Of a stretch of DNA of 64,000 nt, positions 33,515 through 45,600 are shown piece by piece (the first letter of the stretch is position 1; every line of letters starts with the position of its first letter). Origin of the DNA: Amphibalanus amphitrite (taxonomy: Eukaryota > Arthropoda > Thecostraca > Balanomorpha > Balanidae); NCBI RefSeq assembly GCF_019059575.1, contig NW_024881540.1, positions 682,001 through 746,000 of the forward strand. Reading direction: 5' to 3'. Under the pieces are notes generated by a model. It was not told the origin of the DNA. It did not search any database and saw only the letters and a list, made by a program, of their open reading frames with translations. The position numbers and the translations under genes are program-made.

Positions 33515-33776
33515 TCAGGAAACCACCAGACCTACTCATAGGTATAATCAGGGTGTTATACCTTTTGTTCATATTGAACATATTGTACTATTGTTATTTT
33601 TGTGTCATGTGTATGACAAGGTATACTATGTATACCAAACTTGACACAATGCATCATATCAGAGCTGAAGTCAGCAACTATTTATTTTTGTTTTGTTTTT
33701 GTTTCATGCCTAGGCGATTTCAAAAGCCAGGCACCGGACTCTCCCTAGAGAGGGCCACATATGTGTTTGCGACTCA

Positions 33777-34823
33777 ATGTTTATTTACGGCTTTAGACAC
33801 TCTATTAATGTGACTCCTCAAATCCTTCAATGGAATGCACGTGGACTTATCGGAAAATGGGCCGAAGCAAAGCCACTATTCACGCAAGGGCAATTTAAGG
33901 TTCTGTGTCTGCAGGAGACCCATTTCCTGGCAGACGATATATATGATTTCAATTTACCACGATTTACGAAATATAGCAGCTTTTCTCCCAATGGAGATCG
34001 ACGAGGTGGAGTGACAATTTATGTTACCAATGATGTACCACATTTTCAGCTGAATTTACAGAGCTCCCTTCAGGCAGTGGCCTGTGCAGCAAGATTGAAC
34101 AATAGAAGAATCACTTTTTGTTCCTTGTACCTTCCCCCAACATACAACTTCACATTGCAAGAGCTCACAGATCTCATTGATGAACTACCTAGACCGTTCA
34201 TCTTATGCACTGATGCTAACAGCAAGCACCTGATGTGGGGTGCCCCTCATTGTGACAGAAGAGGGATTTTATGGTTAGATGTTATCAATCACTTTGGTCT
34301 TCGTATTCTCAATGATGGACAGCCAACACGATTAGACGAAGCCTCGGGGGAGGTTTCCCACATTGATCTTACACTTGCATCAAGCGATATAGCGCACATT
34401 ATAGATTGGAACACTGACAAAGACCTCCGTGGCAGTGATCATTTTCCAATTTACCTGAGCCTTATTGATGCTATGCAAGGTTTCATTGATCTCCCAACCT
34501 TGTTTTCAGGCTGGAACATGAAAAAAGCAAACTGGACTGAATTCCAGACCCAATGTGCCTTTCATTTTGACGATGACATGGGTATCGACAATTATGACGC
34601 TATCACCAACGCTATTATTGAAAATGCCCAAAAGTTTATACCGTCTAGAAACGGAAATGGAAAATACCATTGTCCATGGTGGAATGATGGATGCAAAGAG
34701 GCGATTCGGGATCGACGAAGAGCTCAAAACAGGATGAGGAGGGATCCTCACTCTGTTTTCCTTCGAATCGAGTATAGGAAACAAAAGGCGAAAACGAGAC
34801 GTGTGCTTAAGGACGCACAGAAG
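33777..34823 (+). CDS. LINE ORF2 part 1: AP-type endonuclease
   Basis: The N-terminal part of ORF2 begins ILQWNARGLIGKWAEAKPLF and has VLCLQETHF, the DANSKHLMWG block and GSDHFPIYLSL, the ordered motifs of an apurinic-like endonuclease that nicks target DNA. The frame runs to the AAG codon at 34821-34823 and is then broken by an inserted element. Confidence 0.88.
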
Positions 34824-35512
34824 AGCGCTGTTCGGCAGCCGGCTATTTTGTGTGCAGGGTATGACGTATTTCACGAGCCGACGTCACAGGCGGTGACGTC
34901 GGCTCGCGCGCGAGCCGAGCGCCAACGACAAACTAACGGGAACCCTCGGACACCCTCGGGGCATAAACCGCGGAGTAGCATATTGAGCGAGTCTTATAAG
35001 GAAAATTCACATATTTTCGTTTCTCAAATGATAATCAGGGTGTCTCTTACCTTTTTACATATCATTTAGGCTTACCTAACACTTCAGTTGCCAAATATCT
35101 GCAATTTATTCTAGCGAAGGTATTATCAGTTAATATCAATGCTATAGACCGAAATCTTTTGAATAAAAACTCCAATCAACAGAAATAAAAATAACTTAAT
35201 TTATTCCAACCATTTCCTCCACATAAACAACGTAAAAACTCACTTTTACACACATCATTCATAATAAAGCATACTAACACGCCACTTTAGACAATTGCGG
35301 CGTCGAGTGGCGCGCTGCTAGCGCTCTTTTTCGATCGCAGAGACCCTGCACGCACGCGAGCACACTACGTCACGTCCGGGGGGCACAGGTATATGAAAAA
35401 TCGCAGTGACGTAACACTTTTCTCGCTTCTCATTGGTCAATAGCCCGTTGCCGGGGTAACGTGCACGTATGTGAGCGCGGGCAAGAGTACTAGCCGGCCG
35501 CCGATCAGGGCT
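34824..35512. mobile_element. 689-bp TIR element inserted in LINE ORF2
   Basis: The left end AGCGCTGTTCGGCAGCCGGC and the complement of the right end AGCCCTGATCGGCGGCCGGC match at 17 of 20 positions. AAG flanks each side (34821-34823 and 35513-35515), a likely 3-bp duplication. Removing the element and one AAG leaves the LINE codons in frame. A 14-bp hairpin, CGAGCCGACGTCAC and its complement, lies at about 34873-34905. No ORF; superfamily not assigned. Confidence 0.85.
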
Positions 35513-36984
35513 AAGGCCTCATGGCACGAACTTTTATCGATTTTTAACCACCGCACCCCAATGAACAGGTTATGGGAAATATTGCGCCGGTTTACACATA
35601 AAACCAGAACAATGCGACCTTTCCCTGTACTTAGTGTTCAAGGGGGAGGTCTTGTCGATGAACCTCTTGCTGTTGCCAACATGTTCGGAGAGTTCTTTTC
35701 GAATATGAGTGCTAGAACGAACTATTCTGACAGCTTTTTAGCTCACGAGTACGAGCTCCGTGAAAACTTACCAGATTTTGACGACGATAACCACGAAGAG
35801 TACAACCAACCCTTCTCGATGCGAGAACTCATGAGTGCCATTAAACACTCTGGGTCGACGGCTGTTGGGCCGGACCAGATCCACTATGACTTTTTCAGAC
35901 ATATGCACGAATCCCAGATTGGAGAACTACTGACATTGTTTAACTTTATATGGACGAATGATGTTTTCCCGAACTCATGGAAACATTCGTTCATAGTCCC
36001 GATACTTAAACCGGGGAAAGATTGCAACAAAGTGGAATCCTACAGGCCAATACAGTTGACTTCTTGCATGTGCAAGCTGCTTGAGCGAATGATTGCCAAA
36101 CGACTGAGCTGGTGTTTGGAACGACATGATTTGTTGTCGACCTACCAATGTGCCTTTCGTCCAGGGAAATCAACGGTTGATCACCTGGTACGAATCGACT
36201 CGCATGTTCGTGACGGTTTTTTGCATCACTGCAGCACCCTAGGAGTTTTCCTGGATATAAAGTCGGCCTACAATATGGTTTCACCGACCGTGGTACTTCA
36301 CAGAATGTACCAAATTGGTTTCCGAGGTCACCTGATGCATTTTGTGAATAATTACCTTACGAACAGAACCTTCCAGGTACGGTGTGGAGTTTTATCAGAT
36401 GTGTATCAACAGGACTATGGTGTGGTTCAAGGAGGAGTCATTTCACCTCTACTGTTTAATATTGCGATTGACTCTCTGTCTGACCGAATTCCACGACACG
36501 TCTCGCTAGCTATATACGCTGACGACTGTACTATCTGGTCTCAGGGACGCTCAATTGAGAACATCTCCATACTGATACAGCAGGCCTTGAACTGTATAGG
36601 GGAATGGGCCAACGAGAATGGGTTTACGTTTTCAGCACATAAGTCCAAGGCTATACTATTCCGCCGAGGGCTTCGACGAGTGGATGCCAATTTACCACCG
36701 CTGATGCTGAACAATGACTGTATTCCCCTGGTACAGCAAGTGAAATATTTAGGGATGATACTCGATTCTCGTCTGAATCTATCCACACACATGGAATATA
36801 CGAAAGGCAAAGCGATTAAGAGAATTGCTATCATGAAAAGCATCGCTGGAAAAAGATTTGGCGCAGACCGAGCGACTCTACTCAGACTGTACTCGACGCT
36901 TGTCCGACCTATCCTCGAATATGGATCACACATCCTTGATGGGGCTGGCCACAGTAAAAGCAAGGCGTTAGAAACTACAAAACA
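35513..36984 (+). CDS. LINE ORF2 part 2: reverse transcriptase
   Basis: The reading frame resumes with ASWHELLSIFNHRTPMNRLW. It contains [74 protein letters not shown] and the catalytic YADDCTIW. The frame shifts by one base near 36975-36985, so the downstream part lies in another frame. Confidence 0.88.
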
Positions 36985-38249
36985 TGTGTCTCCGCATAGC
37001 AACAGGAGCGTTACGCACTTCTCCGGTAAAAGCCATGCAGGTTGATACCCATGTGTTTCCACTCGAACTGAGACGACAAGGCCTACTCCTCAGGTATTAT
37101 TTAAAGATGGTGAGCGACAACCGACATCAGAACTACTCACTGATGTCCACAGTCTCCACTGATCAAACATACGAGGATGTTTCCGAGACATACATGCAAA
37201 GAATCGCTGGGATGCCCCTTAAATTCCGGCTGAAGCGGTTATTCTCCTCCATGCAGTTTCTCCCACCTGGTAATATCACCAAACCTGAAGGGAATATTCC
37301 ACCATGGTTGCTTACTGAGATTGATGCTGTCATGTTGACGGAGAATAAACGAGCAATGACAGACGCTGATGTCCAGACGGCTTTCCATGAACTTATCGCC
37401 ACTTACCCTGGTTACAGGATATTCTTTACCGATGGCTCTAAAACGGACACGTCAGTCGGTTGTGCCTTCACATTGAACAATGCCTTTTTTTCTTTTAAGC
37501 TTCCTGGTGAAGCCTCCATATATACTGCCGAACTGTTCGCAATCCTCGCAGCAATGGAATATATCCGAGACAACCGAGTGCAACGAGCCGTCGTTTGCAC
37601 CGACTCTCAGTCTGCGGTCATAGCGCTGACCTCACAAAGTCGGGAGCATCGTCTACTGGTAGATATATTAGAGCTGTACCACATAAACTGGCGAGACGGA
37701 CTTCTTTGCACGGTGGTCTGGATCCCAGGACATAGAGGGATTTCTGGCAATGTTCGTGCTGATTACTGGGCAAAGAAGGCACACCAAAAAGACCGAACCA
37801 CTCCGGTCAAAATGAGTTACAGAGAACACATTCCTCGTGTGACGGAATGCATCTCAAAGAGATTCGCCAAAGAGTGGGAAGAGTATAGATCAACCCAACT
37901 CAAACAAATTAAGCCACTCACCGGACATTGGAAGTCCTGTCACCGCAAAAATCGTACAGAGGAGGTGATACTGTGCCGACTGAGGTTGGGACACACCGTT
38001 CTTACTCACTCTTATATTATGGATCACACTCTTCCACCGATATGCGACACATGTGATGATGACTTGGATGTTTCACATCTTCTTCTTGATTGTCGACGTT
38101 TTTCCACTAAGAGACAGAGTCTGAGAACGATCTGTCGAATGGCTCGTGTTCCTATGAGTCTAAACACATTGCTAGGTGATAAGGACATCACCATCATAGA
38201 CGCGCTGTTTCTTTTTCTCCAACAGTGCAATCTCATCAACAAATTGTAG
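36984..38249 (+). CDS. LINE ORF2 part 3: RNase H and C-terminal Cys/His motif
   Basis: The frame shows IFFTDGSKTDTSVGCAF, ASIYTAELFAILAAMEYI, VVCTDSQSAVIAL and VVWIPGHRGISGNVRADYWA, the RNase H catalytic blocks. A C-terminal CDTCDDDLDVSHLLLDC zinc-like motif follows. This frame starts just before the point where the reverse transcriptase frame degenerates. Confidence 0.88.
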   Translation: MCLRIATGALRTSPVKAMQVDTHVFPLELRRQGLLLRYYLKMVSDNRHQNYSLMSTVSTDQTYEDVSETYMQRIAGMPLKFRLKRLFSSMQFLPPGNITKPEGNIPPWLLTEIDAVMLTENKRAMTDADVQTAFHELIATYPGYRIFFTDGSKTDTSVGCAFTLNNAFFSFKLPGEASIYTAELFAILAAMEYIRDNRVQRAVVCTDSQSAVIALTSQSREHRLLVDILELYHINWRDGLLCTVVWIPGHRGISGNVRADYWAKKAHQKDRTTPVKMSYREHIPRVTECISKRFAKEWEEYRSTQLKQIKPLTGHWKSCHRKNRTEEVILCRLRLGHTVLTHSYIMDHTLPPICDTCDDDLDVSHLLLDCRRFSTKRQSLRTICRMARVPMSLNTLLGDKDITIIDALFLFLQQCNLINKL

Positions 38250-40162
38250 AGCGTTCTCCAATCTCCAGTCCAATCTTACTTTCCTCTATGCATCGACTTC
38301 TGCACGGATTGTTTATTTGTGATTGCTCAACTCGTTTTTTCACATTCATTTGTCTGTGTTGATCATTTGTACATGCAGCCTTTGGCATGTACATCCTCTG
38401 TCACACCTGCTCTTGGATAAACGGATTAAGCGGCGCATTGTTTTGTTTCTCTCTGCGCGATGATTCTCTCTTTTATTTGCTTACCTCACTGTGCTCAAAA
38501 TATGCTGTTCGTATGCTCCCCATCCATACGTTGATCGACATTCGACACCCACGACTGGATGCCCTGTACATGACTTCCTTCAGGGTACCTACCAACTATG
38601 TGTGCACGGTGGCGTGGACAAGATGTGATTGATTGTGACTTGCGAGTGCTCTATCTGACACCGATGTGATTGCTCGTTACCCGCACGCTGCACCACAGCT
38701 GTGTCTGTGACGATTGTTACGAGATGTTACTTGACTTCCTCCGATCGTTGTGTAACTGACCCATGTATGACCTAAGTAGTGTCGTTTAGTTAGTGCCTAT
38801 CTGACCGAACTTTGCTCTCTCCCGCTTTTAGCAATCTTAACTAGTAGATTACATCAGATCAAAGTTGTGTGAACTAACAAGATTAATATAAAGTAGAAGA
38901 GGAAATAACTTAACATTAACTTTACCTTGCCCTTCTCCACGAAAAGTCCTTGCATACCCTTTCCCAGCTATACCGCATCCTTCAGAGCCTTGCTTAGTGA
39001 CCCTGCTTAGTTTCCCAAAAGCAAAATCGCCTATCAGCGATACAAGACGAGACACCGAGTGAGAGAAGAAAGAAGATGGACGCTTGAGCCCTGGCAGCTA
39101 CGCGCCCTAATCCAACAAGAACAAGAACAAGAGAACAAGAAAGGCGCTTGAGTGCTTGAGAGACGGCTGGGGCCAAGATTACTTTACAAGATTGCTTTAC
39201 TGAGCGGGTTGGGGTAAAAACGCTGAACTCTAAGCACCTGTGAGTAAAAAAATAAAAATTGTCGCTATAGCTGCAAGGTATTTAAAACACTTATCGTTGC
39301 GGTACTATAGTCGCCTTGCTATAAGTCTTATATCGAAGCTTTATTGATATAGACCAATGTATGAATTCCTATATTGATATCAATATACTCTGCAAAAATG
39401 CCAGTACCTGATTCACTGCCTTGGATTCACCTGTAACTTGTAAAATTGAAGCAAAAACCAATTGTATCGTAAATATGGGCATGGGTTTTTAAAGGGACTG
39501 GGACCCTCCAATCCAATCTGCAAAAAGGTCAATGAATTGGCCTAAAAGCAATGTCCTCGGTAGGATGTTGGATTAGGTAAGATTTGGTTCGATTTTATTA
39601 GTTCAGATTACATAGAATAAAACTCATCAGAATGTAATCAACCACAATGATATTCGTGCTGTGATGGTGATTATCTTCGGTGCACGATTGCCTGCGCTAT
39701 TCTTATATGGAACTGCATGTGCTGCTGTCTTGTCTCCTGGACTTACAAGCGTCTTCTGTGTCGGCGAAAGCCTTGCCTAATGCCCGCCCCTCCCTCCGTA
39801 TCGGCAGCGGGTGGAGCCGGCCTGAGTCTGGAGTTGAGAGACGTCCAGACGTCCGACTGCCTATCAGACGAGAGCAGGCGTTCCTGTCAGCCCCCGCCGT
39901 GAGAGGGTGAGAGGGGAGACGAGAGAGCGAAAGGGAGAGAGACAGAGACAGAGAATGGGAGAGAAAGATAGAGAGAGGGGGCACAGAGTGCCGCGCTGAC
40001 TGGGCAGCTTCCTTGTGAAACTAGAATAAGGGTGACTATCTTTTGTGCTCAGCGCTATGACCTGAAAACTAAAATTATATAAATGTGATTTGTGCTTTAT
40101 TGCGATGCTACTTCATCATTTTATATGATTTATTAACTTGACACATAATCTCAATTTGCTTG
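38250..40162. other. Spacer after the LINE, no gene recognised
   Basis: Its first part is presumably LINE 3'UTR. A GC-richer patch at 39780-39905 has an acceptor-like CGGCAG and an open frame ending TGA, followed by a GAGA-rich run (39905-39985). I cannot connect it to either gene. Confidence 0.4.
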
Positions 40163-40166
40163 TTAA

Positions 40167-41096
40167 CCCGCGAGTTGCTGGGGGGGGGGGGGGCGTTAAA
40201 CGCCCCCACTTTTTTCGCCGGGCCATAGCATAAAAATGGCGCGCCGCAGGCGCGCCAAATTTTGGGTACCTGTAGGGAATTGATTGAAGTTTATTGTGAC
40301 AAAGTTTCAAAAAAATCGGTCGGAAAATTTTTGAGATATCGAGGTTTTAGTGACGTCATGATTTCTGAGTTTTCGACCAAAAACGGCATATGTTCAAAAA
40401 ATCATATAAAATCACAGAATAGAGATACAGACATGCCGTAAACGCCATTAGAATGCCAATACCATGAACAATCAAATGGCTATCTTCGATTATTGATTAT
40501 CGTTCCGCATTTTCCAAAATCTTGAACTGAATCTTGACAATTTCTCGTGACTACTTCACGACCATGATACATGAATTTCTTAAATTGAGCTTTTTGAGCC
40601 AAACACGTACACATATGATAAAATGAATGTCACCATCGTGTTCTACGGCCCAAATTACCCACAAAACATGTGTCATAGGCTGCAAATAACAGTTTTGATT
40701 TTCGGGGATATGTGCCTACCCGGTTGACCTGACCTTGACCCTGACCTGACCTATGCTTGACTGACCCCTACATGAAACTGACACTCTTGTAGGCCTTATA
40801 TGATGGATTGTGCACCGTTTTGACAGAGTTTCTGACGAGAGGCGCCCATTGCGAAGTCCTGAAGTCCATGCTACTGAAAGCCTGATTTCAGGTGTTTGAC
40901 CTGACCTTGACCCGACCTGTGACCTCAAAATTCAACTTTAAAGTACTCATCTGAAGCGTCTCGTCGCGTTCTTTCGTTTGCCGCCTCGTGCGTTTCGCTG
41001 CGCCTATTGGTTCTCGAGTTATCGGCTGGGGGCGTTTAACGCCCCCCCCCCCCCCCAGCAAACGGTGGGTGGCGAAACACCCCAGCAACTGCCGGG
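40167..41096. mobile_element. MITE-E, TTAA flanked
   Basis: The TIRs are CCCGCGAGTTGCTGGGG and CCCCAGCAACTGCCGGG, with TTAA at 40163-40166 and 41097-41100. Subterminal hairpins at both ends pair a G run with a C run around CGTTAAACG and CGTTTAACG. The interior has clustered TGACCT/AGGTCA hexamers and no ORF of note. Confidence 0.88.
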
Positions 41097-41269
41097 TTAA
41101 TGCTCTGGCACACTGTCCGATGTGATGTGGGGCTGGAGGTCAGTGGAGGTCGACCGCCCTGACCCCGGCTGGAGGTCAGCTTGTCACGGCAGCGTTGTAT
41201 ACTGTCCCAGTGAGAATTATCCCACCCCAATCCAACTCAGCCCAGCCCAGCCCATTGGAGAATGATGAC

Positions 41270-41863
41270 AAGAGTATCGGATCCACCGGCCGTGTCGCGC
41301 CGCCCGCCCTCGGATAGGCAGGCTTGTTTGGTTGACGCGGCCGGTCTCTTGGTCGGAGCCGGTCGCTAACGTAAAGCTCTAGTTAACTCACTGTATGTCT
41401 GTGCGTGTGACTGACTCAGAGGGGATCGGACGCCCGTAGCGGCGGAGGACGAAAGCGAAGTGCAGCCGAGGCGCCGCTCTGGCGGCCGCTGACGACACGC
41501 CTGCCCCGGTGTGAGTGAGTGTGTGACTGCGCTGCAGTAGGGTAGGGGCGGCGGCGGCGCGGCGCGGCGCGGTGGGCCGGCGGCTCGCGGGCGGCCGGCG
41601 GCTGAGGCCGTCAGTGGCGGTGTCTCGCCACCGTCCGTCCGTGTCTCTGACTCAATTGTCTGGGCCCGGCGCCGACCGGAGCTCAGCAGCGCCCGTCTCT
41701 GACGGCCCGCTCCCGGCAGGGGCGGAGAGCTGACTGACGGTGACGTCCAGAGGTGGTCGCAGTACCGCGCCACCGGCAGCCCGGGGCGGCCTCAGGCGGC
41801 CTGCTGCGGCCGCCAGCACCGACAGTCGACAGAGACCAACCTGCACCCGGCACGTAGTCATCC
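41270..41863 (+). promoter_or_regulatory. CpG-rich region, probable promoter and first non-coding exon of the synergin-like gene
   Basis: The sequence is very GC-rich with GGCGGCGGCGGCGCGGCGCG near 41545. A good donor, TCATCC|GTGAGTT, ends at 41863. The next acceptor (TTTTTCAG, 42493) opens the exon that contains the start codon. The start of transcription is not defined. Confidence 0.5.
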
Positions 41864-42589
41864 GTGAGTTGCCCAGCAGGCTCGTTAAGACTGTGCGCGG
41901 CACACTACACCTTTTTGCATTTGAATTCAACTATTCGCCATAACTGTTTAAGGAGCCATTTTGACAATCGGCATTGAACGCAACTATTCCAGCGTTGTGT
42001 GTTTCATTTCAGCCATTCAGCAAAGCAGATTGAACACTGAAATGAGCGATCTACAAAATAGTTTGACACGTCGCTAGACTTCGGCATTGAGCGAGCCAGC
42101 TCGGTATGACGAATAGTTTCGACCATCGACGATTTGTTTTGCACAATGCTGAACCATTCGCTCAATGTCGAGTTGTGGAGGAAGACCGCCGAATAGTTTT
42201 GCACAATGATTCTTTGTGACCAACCGCCCATTTGTAGCGCCACCTATATGGCGAATGTGTACAAATGTTTTGCCCAATGGTCAGATTCTAACGCAAAAAA
42301 AGGTGTAGGTTCTAAGTAAGCAGTCCAAGATTTCCGAGTTTTGGGGGTCCCCACCTAACTTGCAGTTTGCTGCAGCACTGCTCCTACCCGTTTGCAACAC
42401 GCCTGATAACAATTATTGATGCTCTCCCCCCCCATATTTATCAAATCAATGAATTTTTTAGAATGGTCAGTTATTTTTGTTTTGTTTTTCAGATAAGGGT
42501 TCTTCTGTCTTCAATGCAGCGCTGGATACTAGGTGCTGAATAAGTGTTTTGACAGCTTTGTGCAGTCCTAAGCACCGCCCTGAAGAACC

Positions 42590-42694
42590 ATGTCAGGAAG
42601 CGATCTGGATAGGTTTATGCTGGCCTGCTCCGACCTCAATCAGCCAGCCAAATCACGGCTCTTTCAGAATCGTCCTGGACTCAAGGATATCAAG
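42590..42694 (+). CDS. Synergin-like exon with start codon
   Basis: The exon gives 35 residues beginning MSGSDLDRFMLACSDL. The ATG context is AGAACCATGT, with upstream in-frame stops. The donor AAG|GTAAGT is strong. Confidence 0.8.
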
Positions 42695-45600
42695 GTAAGT
42701 TGACCTGAGTTGCTCCCATGCATCAGTTGTCGCCTTGGGCTGATTGAATGATGCTTGAATGGGCTGATGGAGCACCTATATAATTTGTGCATAATTAAAT
42801 GCCTATTTTAAAGGTATCTGAGTGCACTTGCAGTGTGAGATCTGTTAACTCAGCCGAGTTTACCCACAGGTATCATGTAGCAACCCGTATCCATGGTCTT
42901 TCTGCTGTGTGGACATTAAGCATTATTGCAGTTCCTGGTTTACATAAGGCTGTTTGACGATAGTCCGTGTTTCAGGTGCAGTCGCGACCGACCACGCAAC
43001 CAGCGAGTTTCCAGACGAGTGTCAAGGCCCGCGACTGGTCGCAGCTGGATTTGGGGGACGCCTTTAGCCAGGCGGCACCGCCACAGCCGGCGCCGTCTCT
43101 GTCACCAGCGGCAGCCCCACAATCGGTACGTCCGGATGAAATCCTTCGGTTTGTGCCTTTTTATGCAACAATGCATTGTAGTAGTCAATTTTATAGTTGC
43201 GTTGTCCAGTTTTGCGTGATAACATCCTGTGCATCCATTTGTGATTTTCCTTTTTCCGTTTACAGGTCGATGTGAAAGCCGACTCTGACTGGGACGAGTT
43301 CGATGAGTTCCAGAGCTGCCCGCCACCTCCGGCGCCGGCGCTCTCCGCGCCGCTGTTAGCCCCGACCTCGCTGACTGGCTCGTCCGCCCTGGCGACCGCC
43401 TTTCTGCCCCCGGCAGCCGGCCTCAGTCAGAATGTACTCCAGAGCGGCCCGGTACCCAGCGACTTTGTCGCGCCGCCCAGCGCCGGGACTGGCTGGCCGC
43501 CGCAGGCGGAGCCCGTGGCAGCCGCCGCGTACACCCCTGTACCGGCCGTGCAACCTGCTGCCAAGCCCACACGATTTAGACAGGGCCTTGTTCCGTTTAA
43601 CGCCTACCCCAAGCACGATGGATCGCTGCTGGACCAGTCGCCCGTGGCTGAAGAAAGCGCCCCTTCACCGTACGACGGGCGACGAGGGATCTACACTCAG
43701 GAAAAGGAGATTCGGCGTCTGCCGACGTCAGAGAGTTTACCGCCTTCCGGCGCTGCTGTCGATCAGCTGTTCGCCCAGAGTTGGTCACCTTTGACTTCAA
43801 ATACTTCGAACAACACTGGACAGGGCTGGAACGAACCTGTCGCAATTGGAACACCGAACCTACTGGAGCTGGAGACACCCTCAAATCTGCCGCCTAGCGT
43901 CAGTTCTAATCAGAGCAACCCAGTCGCTGCCCCAGCCCCCAGTTTGGATGTTTTTGCTGGTTCCCAGGCTCCGGCGCCGGACAGCTTTTCGGCGCCGCTG
44001 GTGCCACTGCAGCTGGATCTGGGCGGTGTGTCGGTGTCGACCAAGCCCGAGGAGGCCGCTGACGAGGACTTTGGCGAGTTTGTGTCTGTGGAGCGTCCGT
44101 CGGCGAGCGGCGCGTCAAGTCGACACGGCTCGCTGCCCAGCCTGGACCTGCAGGTGGCGCCGGCGGCCGAGGCCGGTGAGGTGTCGCCACTGGAGCCGGA
44201 CAGACGCGATACCGACGGAGAGCCGGCGGCCGCCAAGCCGGACAAATACGACAGCATCCGACAGGAGGTGGTGAGTAATGGCTGAGAGGCCGCTTTAACC
44301 AAACATAAAACATTGCCGACTGGTTTACTGATTGGTATGTTGTATTTGTCAACCGACGATGACACGCCAGCAGGAATATTGAATTTCGATACGCCTAGCT
44401 CATACAGTAATGGTTACAGCTCATGTAACCGAGGGAATTTCTTTTAGAGGAATTGGGTGAAACAGAGGACTCAGTAGCCGCTGATCTCGGCTTTTTCGGT
44501 GTATGTGCTCAGTTTCGTTCAAGTCATGTCAGATTCAAGTTTGGATTCGATTATGCTGTGAACACAAAATCGATATTGTCCCTCCTAGACTTATGACAAA
44601 ATGGCTCTGAAAGAGTCGTCAGCACTGCGTGACATTGTTATTACGAGCGAGCGAGCGCAGCGAGCGAAGTGAGTCTTTTCAATATAACGGAAAAATCTCA
44701 GTATGAGCGGCCCGGCCCGGCCCGGCCCGGCCCGGCCTGTAACGCTTTTGAGAGGCTTATATCTCAGCAACCGCTGGACCGATTGGCCTGCGGTCTTTTT
44801 TGCTGGGTAGCCCCATCCCTTCTACCCCGTAATTGACTACTTTTGATACATCTCAGTGACCGTTTTGGCACGTGTCACGTGAAAAGTCAAGGGTGTTCAA
44901 GCTGTTTTGCAAAAGTAGGGGAGGGTGGGGCACATTCGTGCAAAAAATGGATGAATTCATATATCTGTTCTTTGGTTAGTGCAAAGGCAAAATTGTTGAT
45001 TGTAGTATGGAAAGGAACTATTGCACATATTTTTCCTCTTTAAAACTTATCCTCTAAAGTTACCGCTTCTATTAGAAAAAATGACTTTTAATAACTCTTA
45101 ACGTTTGCACGAAACTGCCCCAGGTATGGGGCACATTCGTGCATGGGGTGGGGCACTTCCGTGCACCCTGCAAAATTAAATGAATTACCGGGCATTGCCA
45201 GAAATTTACCAAAAGAAATGGGCAGGGGGTCATTTTACTTGATTCCTTTCCACAAGAATGCATTGCACAACGTATGTAGAAAGAATTGGCTGACCAACAA
45301 GAATGTGCCAACCGCCGGCCATCGACCCGCCTCCGTGACCTCTCCAAGGGTCACGTGAATTACTTGTAACGACGTCGCAAGCAGCCGAGACTGAGTCAGG
45401 CGAGCGTCGCTACTACAGATAAAGTCATAAATCGCAAAAACGAAAAAAATATGCAGGAATGTGCCCCTAGGCAGTGCGTGCACGAACCTGCCCCACAACA
45501 CTATTTGTAATATAATTCAAAATTTCTTATTGAAAAAATGACAGTTTTCAACAAACAAGTTTGCAGCAGTTCCGTGAATAGAGTGAGCTTCTTCGGACCC

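Larger units (their letters stand above)
31582..38249 (+). mobile_element. Two-ORF non-LTR retrotransposon (I/Jockey-like LINE), broken
   Basis: ORF1 has zinc knuckles; ORF2 has endonuclease, reverse transcriptase and RNase H. ORF2 is split by a 689-bp TIR insertion (34824-35512) and has a frameshift near 36975-36985. The 5' boundary is inferred from the end of MITE-D copy 2. The 3' end lies somewhere after 38249; no tail or target duplication was identified. Confidence 0.82.

Noticed and set aside
39717-39905. Possible terminal exon with frame ending in SCQPPP
   Set aside because: It has an acceptor-like CGGCAG but no similarity I know, and no phase partner. Left as spacer.
41366-41930. ORFs on either strand over the CpG-rich region
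   Set aside because: High GC lowers stop density. The position and strong donor at 41863 fit a non-coding first exon better.
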